From Acidobacteriota bacterium (GTDB taxonomy: Bacteria; Acidobacteriota; Blastocatellia; Pyrinomonadales; Pyrinomonadaceae): a stretch of 13,324 nt of DNA. Positions 1-6,294 of the stretch are shown piece by piece. Within the stretch, counting starts at the first letter, position 1, and each line of letters begins with the position of its first letter. The notes under the pieces are model-generated. The model worked only from the letters and a program-made list of their open reading frames with translations, did no database searches and was not told the origin of the DNA. The stretch lies in contig SXVE01000510.1 of NCBI GenBank assembly GCA_005790265.1, forward strand, positions 1 through 13,324. The letters run 5' to 3'. Made by a program: the position numbers and the translations under genes.

Positions 1-1062
1 AACAAATTCTTGTAAATCGTCGGTAACTTTGCGCGAATAATCTGCCTTGCCTTTGACGACAATCGCTTTAATTTCGCCTTTATTTTCCAACACGGAAGCA
101 AATGGTGCAAAATCCGTTTCGGCAAAATTCGCGCTCAAATCCTGCAATTCCATTGCAAAACGCAAATCCGGCTTGTCCGAACCGTAACGCCGCACCGCTT
201 CGGCGTAAGTCATTCGCGGAAAAGGATTTGGCAGTTCAACGTCAATCAGGCGAAGAACGCTCGTAAACATTCCTTCGATGACGCGATAAACCATTTCCTG
301 ATTGGCAAAACTCATTTCCACGTCCAAGTGCGTAAATTCCGGCGGGCGGTCGGCGCGCAAATCTTCGTCGCGGAAACAGCGGGCGATTTGGTAATATTAG
401 TCCAAACCGGAAATCATACAAATCTGTTTCAAAATCTGCGGCGACTGCGGCAGCGCGAAAAATTTTCCGGCGTGAATGCGCGACGGAACGACGAAATCGC
501 GCGCGCCTTCGGGCGTTGATTTGAGCAGAATCGGCGTTTCGATTTCCGTGAAATCCAGATTATCCATATAATTACGGATTTCTTTGACGGCTTTGGCGCG
601 CATTCGGATATTTTTGGCAAGCTGCGGGCGGCGCAAATCGAGATAGCGATATTTGAGACGCAAATCTTCCGACGCGAGATTTTGCGAACCGGCTTTTTCG
701 AGTTCAAACGGCAGCGTTTTCGCGTCGTTCAAAATCAAAATTTCCGAAACGTGAACTTCGATGTCGCCGGTCGCGAGTTTAGCGTTCCGGGAATTTTCAT
801 CGCGCGCGAAAACTTCACCAAGGACTGCAACGACGAATTCGCCGCGCAGATTTTTCGCTTTGGCGTGCGCGTCTTTGGCGGTTTCTTCCGACACGACAAT
901 CTGCGTCACGCCGTCGCGGTCGCGCAAATCAACAAACGTAAAAACGCCGAAATCGCGCTTTTTCGCGACCCAACCCATCAAAACCACTTTTTCGCCGACA
1001 TTCGATGCGCGAAGTGCGCCGCACGAATGCGTTTTTTCCAAATTTCCTAAAACATCCAACAT
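1..1062 (-). CDS. aspS: Aspartate--tRNA ligase (AspRS), partial at its 3' end, interrupted by one in-frame TAA
   Basis: Class II aminoacyl-tRNA synthetase that charges tRNA with aspartate in the cytoplasm. Codons 1-221 encode the N-terminal OB-fold anticodon-binding domain (GWVAKKRDFGVF followed by FVDLRDRDGVTQIV, about residues 30-57) and the start of the catalytic core (YRYLDLRRP, then FTEIETPILLKSTPEGARDF). Codon 222 is TAA. Translating on in the same frame to base 1 gives YYQIARCFRDEDLRADRPPE (motif 2 with its FRDE), then FTHLDVEMSF and later YGSDKPDLRF, all typical AspRS. No frameshift is needed. The window covers about 354 of the usual roughly 590 codons. The ATG at 1060-1062 fits the family N terminus, and no clear Shine-Dalgarno precedes it. 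A terminator at 1152-1190 separates it from cdsA, so it should have its own promoter in 1063-1150. Family assignment is very secure; whether the gene is functional is not. Confidence 0.93.
397..399 (-). other. In-frame TAA stop codon inside aspS
   Basis: The minus-strand reading is Gly-Leu-Asp-TAA-Tyr-Tyr-Gln-Ile-Ala-Arg. In AspRS proteins this position normally holds Arg or Lys (the family pattern is GFD[R/K]YYQIARCFRDED). A Lys AAA codon would become TAA by one base change. At least cdsA, uppS, the DUF952 gene, queF, sixA and the exonuclease gene end in TAA, so TAA is an ordinary stop here. The cause could be a sequencing or consensus error, a true nonsense mutation, or a decayed second copy. 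Confidence 0.95.
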
Positions 1063-1120
1063 AAAATTAGTGATGAAAGACGAGTGTTAAGGAACGATAG
1101 TAAAGAAAAGCAGTAATGCT

Positions 1121-1148
1121 CGTCCCTTGTCCCTGTTCCCTGTTCTCC
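1121..1148. repeat. Four-copy heptanucleotide tandem repeat, consensus GTTCCCT
   Basis: Four consecutive 7-base units are visible: CGTCCCT, TGTCCCT, GTTCCCT, GTTCTCC. Each differs from the consensus GTTCCCT at two positions at most. The array lies between the cdsA terminator and the aspS start codon. It has the character of the short tandem intergenic repeats found in several bacterial phyla. No function is evident. Confidence 0.7.
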
Positions 1149-1151
1149 AAA

Positions 1152-1190
1152 TAAAAAACGCCTTTCGATTTCTAAGACGAACGAAAGGCG
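1152..1190 (-). terminator. Rho-independent terminator downstream of cdsA
   Basis: On the minus strand CGCCTTTCG and CGAAAGGCG (plus-strand positions 1182-1190 and 1159-1167) form a perfect 9-bp stem around a 14-base loop. The stem is followed directly by TTTTTT, then A and T. It lies 73 bases past the cdsA stop and ends the pyrE-to-cdsA transcript before aspS. Confidence 0.85.
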
Positions 1191-1263
1191 GAACGCTGAA
1201 ATTTTGCGCTCGCGCCAATCAATTATTATCGTCGTTAAATCGAACTGCGTTTCGCATAAAAAC

Positions 1264-2118
1264 TTAAAAGTAAAACCGTGCAAAATAATACAAGATTGGC
1301 GCGCTAAAAAGCAAACTGTCCAATCGGTCGAGCAATCCGCCGTGACCGGGCAGAATGTTGGCGGCATCTTTGGCATTTGAGCCGCGTTTGATGGCGCTTT
1401 CTGCCAAATCGCCGAGCAAGCCGACGATCATCATCACGGCGGCGAGAGGAATCGAAAATTGATACGGCAATTCCGGAAAAAACCAGAATGAAGCGGTAGC
1501 GGCGAAAATGCAGCTTAAAATAAGTCCGCCAAACGCGCCTTCCCACGTTTTGTTCGGCGAAACCTTCGGTATCAGTTTGTATTTGCCGAAATTTTTTCCG
1601 ATGTAATACGCGCCGACATCAGCGCCCATTCCGACGAGAAAAAAGTAGGAGAGCAGCTTGGTCGAAAGATGCGGCACGAGCGAATCTTCAAATCCGACGC
1701 GCATTGCGACGATAAATCCGCCTAAAAATGCGACGTATAAAACGCCCAAAACCGTAACGCCGATGCCGGTCAGCATTTTTGAAAAATCCGCTTGAAAGCG
1801 AAACATCTGCGTGATTAAAACAAAAATCAGAAACAGCGCGAGCGTGAGAATCAGCAAATCCGGTTGCTGGCGCGGCGCGTCAAAAAGAAACGCGACGAAA
1901 AACGCCGCCGCGCCCAAATACGCGACCGAGGCATCGGCTTTTAGTTCGAGTTTTTTCGTCAGCGTGAAAAATTCAAAAAGTCCCGCGCCCAAACCGAAAA
2001 TAGCAATCGCCAGAAAAACCCAGTTCGCCCACGATTGACCGGGGAAAAAATACGGCAAAACGATTGATGCAATTAATACCGGCAGCGCGACGAGCGCGGT
2101 CAGCAATCTGTTGTTCAT
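1264..2118 (-). CDS. cdsA: Phosphatidate cytidylyltransferase (CDP-diacylglycerol synthase)
   Basis: Integral inner-membrane enzyme that makes CDP-diacylglycerol from phosphatidic acid and CTP, the branch-point precursor of the phospholipids. The protein has 284 residues, close to the family norm. It is dominated by hydrophobic segments, roughly eight membrane helices starting at residues 5-25. The C terminus carries the complete CDP-diglyceride synthetase signature at residues 241-267: SAIKR, then KDAANILPGHGGLLDRLD, including the Lys-Asp and the final Asp-Arg-Leu-Asp. ATG at 2116-2118 starts immediately before the first helix; no Shine-Dalgarno is obvious. It lies 134 bases downstream of uppS, matching the common uppS-cdsA pairing, though frr and dxr, frequent companions elsewhere, are absent. 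It ends at a strong terminator. Confidence 0.95.
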   Translation of the reverse strand: MNNRLLTALVALPVLIASIVLPYFFPGQSWANWVFLAIAIFGLGAGLFEFFTLTKKLELKADASVAYLGAAAFFVAFLFDAPRQQPDLLILTLALFLIFVLITQMFRFQADFSKMLTGIGVTVLGVLYVAFLGGFIVAMRVGFEDSLVPHLSTKLLSYFFLVGMGADVGAYYIGKNFGKYKLIPKVSPNKTWEGAFGGLILSCIFAATASFWFFPELPYQFSIPLAAVMMIVGLLGDLAESAIKRGSNAKDAANILPGHGGLLDRLDSLLFSAPILYYFARFYF

Positions 2119-2137
2119 AAAATTTGCGGAAAATAGA

Positions 2138-2235
2138 ACACGGATTTTCGCGGAAAAAGACGCGGATTTTCACGGATCAAAATTTTGTAAAAAATCTGTG
2201 CCGATCCGTGGTTTTTCCGTGTCAATCTGTGTCCC
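2138..2235. repeat. Degenerate short-unit repeat with inverted symmetry in the uppS-cdsA spacer
   Basis: The left half (2138-2178) repeats a unit of about 10-12 bases resembling CACGGATTTT with variants CGCGGAAAAAGA and CGCGGATTTT. The right half (2203-2235) carries the complementary form, ATCCGTGG, TTCCGTGTC and ATCTGTGTC. CACGGATC at 2171-2178 and GATCCGTG at 2203-2210 are perfect 8-base inverted arms. Similar ATCCGTG-type words occur as dispersed intergenic repeats in many bacterial genomes. It lies inside a probable operon and could fold in the mRNA. Confidence 0.65.
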
Positions 2236-2252
2236 ATTCTTCTATTAGTGAT

Positions 2253-3026
2253 TTAGTTGATTGCGCCGAAGCGACGCTCGCGTTTTTGAAAATCGAGAAT
2301 TGCTTTAAAGATTTCGGCGCGGCGAAAATCGGGAAAAAGCGTCGGCGTCACGTAAATTTCGCTGTAAGCCAATTGCCACAAAAGGAAATTTGAGATGCGA
2401 AATTCGCCGCTCGTCCGAATGAGCAAATCAACTTCCGGCAGATTGCGCGTGTACAAATTCGCGGCGATGTCCAATTCGCACAAATCGTCGAGAGATTTCC
2501 CTTGTTCAACCAGCGTTTGCGCGGCTTTTGCAGCGGCGGCGGTGATTTCGGCGCGTCCGCCGTAATTGAGCGCGATACTCAAAATCGTTCCCGTATTTTC
2601 GGCGGTAAAGTCAGCGGCGGCGGCGATTTGTTTCTGCAAATCTTCGCTCAAACCTTCGATTTTTCCGATTGCCTGAAAACGAATGTTGTTTTTATGCACG
2701 GTTTTCAGCTCTTTTTTCAAATAGAGCTTGAGCATCTGCATCAAACCGGAAACTTCGTCTTCCGGTCGCTTCCAATTTTCGGTCGAAAAAGCGTAAAGCG
2801 TCACGGCTTTGATTCCGAGCCGCGCGCAGGTATCGAGAATCGCGCGTACCGATTCCGCGCCTTCCTTGTGTCCGAAAATTCGCGGTTTGCCGCGCTGTTT
2901 CGCCCAGCGCCCGTTGCCGTCCATAATAATTGCGATATGCTCGGGCAAACGCGCAAAATCAATCAGCGCGAGCAATTCGGCTTCCGCAGATTTCGGTTTG
3001 ACGATTTTGACAAAATTTTCGTGCAT
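2253..3026 (-). CDS. uppS: Isoprenyl (undecaprenyl) diphosphate synthase, cis-type
   Basis: Cytosolic cis-prenyltransferase that extends farnesyl diphosphate with isopentenyl diphosphate. It makes the C55 carrier lipid precursor used for peptidoglycan and other envelope polymers. The protein has 257 residues, the normal length. HIAIIMDGNGRWAKQRG (residues 30-46) carries the catalytic Asp36 and the phosphate-binding GNGRWA. STENWKRP lies at 81-88, and the C-terminal signature DLLIRTSGEFRISNFLLWQ at 200-218 is complete. The motif has TSGE where many homologues have TGGE, a common variant. About 23 residues precede the conserved HIAIIMDG, so a slightly later start is possible, but no better start codon is obvious. 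It lies 58 bases after the DUF952 gene and 134 bases before cdsA, supplying the same membrane-building programme. Confidence 0.95.
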   Translation of the reverse strand: MHENFVKIVKPKSAEAELLALIDFARLPEHIAIIMDGNGRWAKQRGKPRIFGHKEGAESVRAILDTCARLGIKAVTLYAFSTENWKRPEDEVSGLMQMLKLYLKKELKTVHKNNIRFQAIGKIEGLSEDLQKQIAAAADFTAENTGTILSIALNYGGRAEITAAAAKAAQTLVEQGKSLDDLCELDIAANLYTRNLPEVDLLIRTSGEFRISNFLLWQLAYSEIYVTPTLFPDFRRAEIFKAILDFQKRERRFGAIN

Positions 3027-3084
3027 CGAAAAAATTAACTTTGCAGATAAGTTTTGATTTTTACTTGATCTTTAGTAAAGCCGT

Positions 3085-3384
3085 TTATACATCTCTTTCC
3101 TCAATGTCAACAATCGCCGATTTGTTAATCGCGCCGTAAATGTGCGGGTAAATTTCTCCCGCCGTTGAAGGTTCGGCGACTAGATCCGAATTCAAATAAT
3201 GCGGATTGATGTGCAGAATCAAGACTTTACCGGCATTGCTGTAATATCTTGCAAGCACGTCTTCGAGCTGATTGCGGTAACTGCAATGAATGAAATTTTC
3301 AGTTTGCAGGCTTTCGGCTTCGTATTCGTTTTCGTCTTTGAATTGTTCCCAAATTTCGGGCTTCACGATGTGGTAAATTATCAT
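3085..3384 (-). CDS. DUF952 family protein
   Basis: A small cytosolic protein of 99 residues, the usual size for DUF952. Visible family hallmarks are IYHIV at residues 3-7, an early Trp (12), FIHCS at 31-35 with a nearby Gln (39), a central hydrophobic strand KVLILHIN (53-60) and the C-terminal YPHIYGAI at 79-86. There is no signal peptide or membrane segment. The biochemical function is unknown. I recall, without being able to check, that the family has been grouped with ADP-ribosyltransferase-like folds; His5 and His33 would be the residues to examine. The start at 3382-3384 is only 3 bases after the truA stop, so it is almost certainly co-transcribed with pyrE-truA. No Shine-Dalgarno is visible, so translational coupling is likely. 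Confidence 0.85.
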   Translation of the reverse strand: MIIYHIVKPEIWEQFKDENEYEAESLQTENFIHCSYRNQLEDVLARYYSNAGKVLILHINPHYLNSDLVAEPSTAGEIYPHIYGAINKSAIVDIEERDV

Positions 3385-3387
3385 TTT

Positions 3388-4146
3388 TTAATCGTAGTAA
3401 ACTTTGAGCAGAGTCAAACCGTGCGCCGGTGCGGTTGCGCCCGCCAGATTGCGGTCGCCGCTGACGATTGCCGTCTGAATTGTATCAAAATCCTTTTCGC
3501 CGCGCCCGACTTCGAGCATCGTCCCGACGATTGAACGCACCATATAGCGCAAAAATCCTTCGCCCGTAATGCGAAATTCGATAATCGCCGCGTTTGCCTG
3601 TTGATTCCAGGTTGACTCGACCGAAAAATCCGTAATCGTCCGAATGCGGCTTTCGCTGTCGGTTTGCGCGCACGAAAACGCCGTCCAATCGTGTTTGCCT
3701 AAAAATAACCGCGCCGCTTCGTTCATTCGCCCGACATCGAGCGGGCGCGCTTCGTGCTGCGCGTAACGACACACAAACGGCGAAACGACCGGCGCATTCA
3801 CTACGCGGTAAACATAAGTTTTTCCTTTAGCCGAAAAGCGCGCGTGAAAATCGTCCGCCGCTTTTTCGACCGCCAAAACGCGCAGATCGCGCCAGAGATT
3901 GCCGTTGATCGCGGCGCGCAACCGCTCCGGCGCAAAATTTCGCGCCAGTTTGACGCTCGCCACCTGACCTTCGGCGTGAACGCCCGCATCGGTTCTGCCC
4001 GAACCGGCGACGTGCACGTTCGCGCCGTTTCCTTCAAGCAGCGAAAAAACTCTCTGAAGTTCGCCTTGCACGGTTCGTTCGCCGTTCTGAATTTGCCAGC
4101 CGTGAAAGTCCGTGCCGTCGTATTGTAAGAGAAGTTTGAAATTCAT
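3388..4146 (-). CDS. truA: tRNA pseudouridine(38-40) synthase
   Basis: Isomerises uridines 38, 39 and 40 of the tRNA anticodon arm to pseudouridine. The 252 residues match the family length. The N terminus has the family pattern LLLQYDGTDFHGWQIQ (residues 5-20). The catalytic loop GSGRTDAGVHAEGQVAS (48-64) contains the nucleophile Asp53. FHARFSAKGKTYVYRV follows at about 102-117, with GEGFLRYMVRSIVGTMLEVG (the conserved second half of the active site) near the C terminus. The ATG overlaps the pyrE stop as ATGA (4143-4146), indicating translational coupling. The gene ends 3 bases before DUF952. Nothing is missing. Confidence 0.96.
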   Translation of the reverse strand: MNFKLLLQYDGTDFHGWQIQNGERTVQGELQRVFSLLEGNGANVHVAGSGRTDAGVHAEGQVASVKLARNFAPERLRAAINGNLWRDLRVLAVEKAADDFHARFSAKGKTYVYRVVNAPVVSPFVCRYAQHEARPLDVGRMNEAARLFLGKHDWTAFSCAQTDSESRIRTITDFSVESTWNQQANAAIIEFRITGEGFLRYMVRSIVGTMLEVGRGEKDFDTIQTAIVSGDRNLAGATAPAHGLTLLKVYYD

Positions 4147-4718
4147 TTGGAGTTTCGGCTTCCGGGTTTATAAGCAGTGTCGCCGCTCGCGCACAGCACA
4201 CAGTTTTCCGGCTGATAAGTCGGCACGTCCAAACTCGCGAGTGCGATTCGCTCGACGCCGACATCGGCTGTTCCGTTTGAGCGATCAATAATCGAAGCGG
4301 CGGCAACGATTTTTCCGCCGTTTTTTTCGAGCGCGGCGATACATTCGCGCGTCGAACCGCCGGTTGTAATCACGTCTTCAACAACCAAAATTCGCTCGTT
4401 CTCTTTAATCGAAAAACCGCGCCGCACGGTCATCATTCCGTTTTCGCGCTCCGTCCAAATGAAGCGCACATTCAGCGCCTGCGCGACGGCGAAACCGATA
4501 ATCAAACCGCCGATTGCCGGCGAAGCCACCGTTTCGATTTTTTCGTCGGCAAAGCGTTCGGCAATCGCGCGTCCGAATTTCGCCGCGTCAGCCGGAAACT
4601 GTAGAGCCAGCGCGCACTGCAAATAACTCGGACTGTGCAAACCGCTCGATAAAATAAAATGCCCGTCCAAAAGCGCGTCGGTTTCCTTAAACTGATTCAA
4701 AACCTGTTCTGAATTCAT
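4143..4718 (-). CDS. pyrE: Orotate phosphoribosyltransferase, Thermus-family type
   Basis: Joins orotate to PRPP to form orotidine 5'-phosphate in pyrimidine synthesis. The protein has 191 residues. The PRPP-binding motif of type I phosphoribosyltransferases, ILVVEDVITTGGST, is at residues 110-123. SSGLHSPSYLQC (24-35) corresponds to the family motif SG.HSP.Y, and VASPAIGGLIIG (64-75) is the loop before the active site. The C-terminal tail has Cys173-x2-Cys176 and KPGSR (184-188), a feature of the Thermus/deep-branching PyrE subfamily rather than the Escherichia type. ATG at 4716-4718 gives the standard N terminus. No other pyrimidine gene is nearby. It appears to lead the operon with truA, DUF952, uppS and cdsA; the 167-base upstream spacer holds an imperfect inverted repeat. 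Confidence 0.95.
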   Translation of the reverse strand: MNSEQVLNQFKETDALLDGHFILSSGLHSPSYLQCALALQFPADAAKFGRAIAERFADEKIETVASPAIGGLIIGFAVAQALNVRFIWTERENGMMTVRRGFSIKENERILVVEDVITTGGSTRECIAALEKNGGKIVAAASIIDRSNGTADVGVERIALASLDVPTYQPENCVLCASGDTAYKPGSRNSK

Positions 4719-4734
4719 ATTTTGTTCGAGTTCC

Positions 4735-4874
4735 AGATAGTTGCAGAAAGTACCGGAAAATTCCAGACAGTAAAAAGATGGTTAATCAGACAAATTCGAG
4801 CTAATTTTTCAGATTTTTAAAGCTCTTACAACTTCCTGCAACTCTGGAACTTTCTGTTTACTTTCTGCAACTCT
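4735..4874. repeat. Imperfect inverted repeat with 14-bp perfect core upstream of pyrE
   Basis: AGTTGCAGAAAGTA at 4739-4752 and its exact complement TACTTTCTGCAACT at 4859-4872 are 106 bases apart. TTCCAGA (4761-4767) and TCTGGAA (4843-4849) extend the symmetry inward. On the minus strand a related word, AGTTGCAGGAAGT, lies just inside the right arm, so the pattern is also partly a direct repeat. The element fills nearly the whole NTF2-pyrE spacer. It could be a dispersed repeat or a leader structure. Confidence 0.65.
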
Positions 4875-4885
4875 CCGCCAACTTT

Positions 4886-5230
4886 TTAATCTCCAAGAAT
4901 CGGTCGCGGATCGAAATAGCCGAACGCTTCGGTTATTTTTCCATTTTCCACGCGAAATTTTTCCAACACCGGAATTCTGCCGAAAACGCCGTCAACTTCC
5001 CAGTGCGTAATGACGAATTCGCCTTCGCAAACGTGCTGAATGACGCGCACATCGTCAATCGCAGGCAAAAAGCCGGTGAGAAACGCCTTGAAGTTTTCGA
5101 TGCCGTCGCCGTCGCCGGAAATCGGGTCGCAAAACTTTAAGTCGTCGGCAATCGGCGCGAGACTCAAGTCTTTTTGTTTCAACGCGTTAAGAAATTTCTC
5201 GACCGCTTTGATATTTTCCTCTTTCATCAC
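4886..5230 (-). CDS. NTF2-like (SnoaL-type) small protein of unknown function
   Basis: A protein of 114 residues with the layout of the NTF2/SnoaL fold. It has an N-terminal helix (NIKAVEKFLNALKQKDL), then LAPIADDLKFCDPISGDGDG with the typical Asp-Pro and Gly positions. NFKAFLTGFLPAIDDVRV and FVITHWEVDGVF follow, then a closing strand pair FRVENGKITEAFGYFDP. Members of this fold include isomerases, cyclases, dehydratases and non-enzymatic binders, so no substrate can be named. A strong Shine-Dalgarno (GAGGAG, 5239-5244) lies 8 bases before a GTG (5228-5230) and 11 before the following ATG (5225-5227). I took the GTG, but the ATG is nearly as plausible. It is divergent from the exonuclease gene and 167 bases upstream of pyrE on the same strand. 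Confidence 0.8.
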   Translation of the reverse strand: MMKEENIKAVEKFLNALKQKDLSLAPIADDLKFCDPISGDGDGIENFKAFLTGFLPAIDDVRVIQHVCEGEFVITHWEVDGVFGRIPVLEKFRVENGKITEAFGYFDPRPILGD

Positions 5231-5238
5231 CTGCCAAT

Positions 5239-5244
5239 CTCCTC
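5239..5244 (-). promoter_or_regulatory. Strong ribosome binding site of the NTF2-like gene
   Basis: GAGGAG on the minus strand lies 8 bases before GTG and 11 before ATG. It is one of only two strong Shine-Dalgarno sequences in the window, the other being that of carD, and it favours the GTG as start codon. Confidence 0.7.
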
Positions 5245-5280
5245 AATTTATTTTAATCGCGCGCAGCATTTTAATTTTGC

Positions 5281-5308
5281 TTGCACATTCATATTTTCAC
5301 GTTAGAAT
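5281..5308 (+). promoter_or_regulatory. Candidate promoter of the exonuclease gene
   Basis: TTGCAC (5281-5286) and TAGAAT (5303-5308) are separated by 16 bases and resemble a sigma-70-type -35 and -10. The predicted transcription start, about 7 bases past the -10, falls only 2-3 bases before the ATG at 5318. This would make the mRNA nearly leaderless. Inferred from sequence only. Confidence 0.4.
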
Positions 5309-5317
5309 AAACTAAAG

Positions 5318-6121
5318 ATGGCGCCCTTTCCAAACTTGATTTCCGAATCTTTACTCGTCAGCGAAACGATTGAGCTTTTGCGGTCGTTCGGCGGTCGCGC
5401 TTCCGCCGTCAAGGTCGTTGATTACGTGCTGAAAATCAGCAAACCGGCGCCGGATTTGGCGCTGCTGCTCGTTTCCGATTTGATTGAAACCGATCCGCGC
5501 CTTCAGTTAAACGAAGATTTTGTTGAGCTCGTTCAGGAAAACTTGGAACTTAGAAAGCTGGACGAAACCGAGTTTGTCGTGTTCGATTTGGAAACTACGG
5601 GAGCGAAAACTCCGCCGTGCCGCATCACGGAAATCGGCGCTTACCGGGTGAAAGGCGGCGAAATCATCGACGAGTTTCACACGCTCGTTAATCTCGAAAC
5701 GCCGATTCCGATTTTTATTTCGCAGTTGACCGGAATTACCGACCGAATGGTGAAAGACGCGCCGAAATTCGGCGATGTCGCCGGTGATTTTCTCGAATTC
5801 ATCGGCGATTCGGTTCTCGTCGCGCATAATGCGCATTTTGATATTCGCTTTCTCAATCACGAAATCGGCAGAATTTACGCCGATTATCGCGTCGGAAATC
5901 CGCATCTCTGCACGGTTCAACTGTCGCGCAAATTGCTGCCCGACATTGATAATCACCGCTTAAATACGGTCGCGCAGTATTTTTCCGTCGCGCTCGTCAA
6001 TCATCACCGCGCTTCGGAAGACGCGCGCGCGACGGCGCATATTTTCGTCAATTTACTCGAAGAATTAAATCGGCGCGGCGTTCGCGATCTGGCGACGGCG
6101 AAAAGATTAAGAGCCAAATAA
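5318..6121 (+). CDS. DnaQ-like DEDDh 3'-5' exonuclease with an N-terminal extra domain
   Basis: A protein of 267 residues whose second half is a DnaQ/PolIII-epsilon-type exonuclease. ExoI FVVFDLETTG (86-95) has Asp90 and Glu92. ExoII VLVAHNAHFDIRFL (166-179) has Asp175. ExoIII NHHRASEDARATAHIF (228-243) has His230 and Asp235, completing the DEDDh set. These enzymes remove nucleotides from 3' ends in proofreading or repair. Residues 1-80 form an additional helical region (SETIELLRSFGGRASAVKVV) that looks like a winged-helix-type domain; its role is unknown. Related proteins elsewhere carry a C-terminal GIY-YIG (UvrC/Cho-like) nuclease, but here the protein stops shortly after ExoIII. I therefore cannot tell a replicative epsilon subunit from a repair nuclease. 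ATG at 5318 has no Shine-Dalgarno. Confidence 0.9.
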   Translation: MAPFPNLISESLLVSETIELLRSFGGRASAVKVVDYVLKISKPAPDLALLLVSDLIETDPRLQLNEDFVELVQENLELRKLDETEFVVFDLETTGAKTPPCRITEIGAYRVKGGEIIDEFHTLVNLETPIPIFISQLTGITDRMVKDAPKFGDVAGDFLEFIGDSVLVAHNAHFDIRFLNHEIGRIYADYRVGNPHLCTVQLSRKLLPDIDNHRLNTVAQYFSVALVNHHRASEDARATAHIFVNLLEELNRRGVRDLATAKRLRAK

Positions 6122-6294
6122 AAAAAGCGCGGCAAGAAAAACTCAATCGCATTTTCCCGGACAGCCAATCAATCTAAAATCTGCCGAAATTCAACAGAAA
6201 AACAATCGCGTTTGTTCCGCGTTTAATTTTTCGCCCGCTTTTGGTGTAAAATATTCGTTTCGACTTTTGACAGAAATTTTTACCAATTATCATT

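Noticed and set aside
1..396. A separate second gene left of the aspS stop codon
   Set aside because: The sequence is the direct in-frame continuation of AspRS, including motif 2; no independent start or new family appears.
397..399. Alternative genetic code in which TAA is a sense codon
   Set aside because: cdsA, uppS, the DUF952 gene, queF, sixA and the exonuclease gene end at the expected family length with TAA, so TAA is a stop in this genome.
1047..1376. 109-codon minus-strand frame across the cdsA-aspS spacer
   Set aside because: It runs through a terminator hairpin and a heptad repeat and overlaps the ends of two secure genes in other frames; no similarity is recognised.
1121..2235. 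CRISPR array suggested by short repeats in spacers
   Set aside because: Repeat units are 7-12 bases, degenerate, with no regular unique spacers, and no cas genes are present.
2502..3038. 178-codon open frame antisense to uppS
   Set aside because: Low-complexity composition rich in Phe, Arg and Gly with no domain; it is the shadow of a fully conserved uppS.
6122..6294. preQ1 riboswitch or strong terminator before queF
   Set aside because: I see no preQ1-type hairpin and A-rich tail, and only a 4-bp CGCG stem near 6208-6222; not enough to support either.
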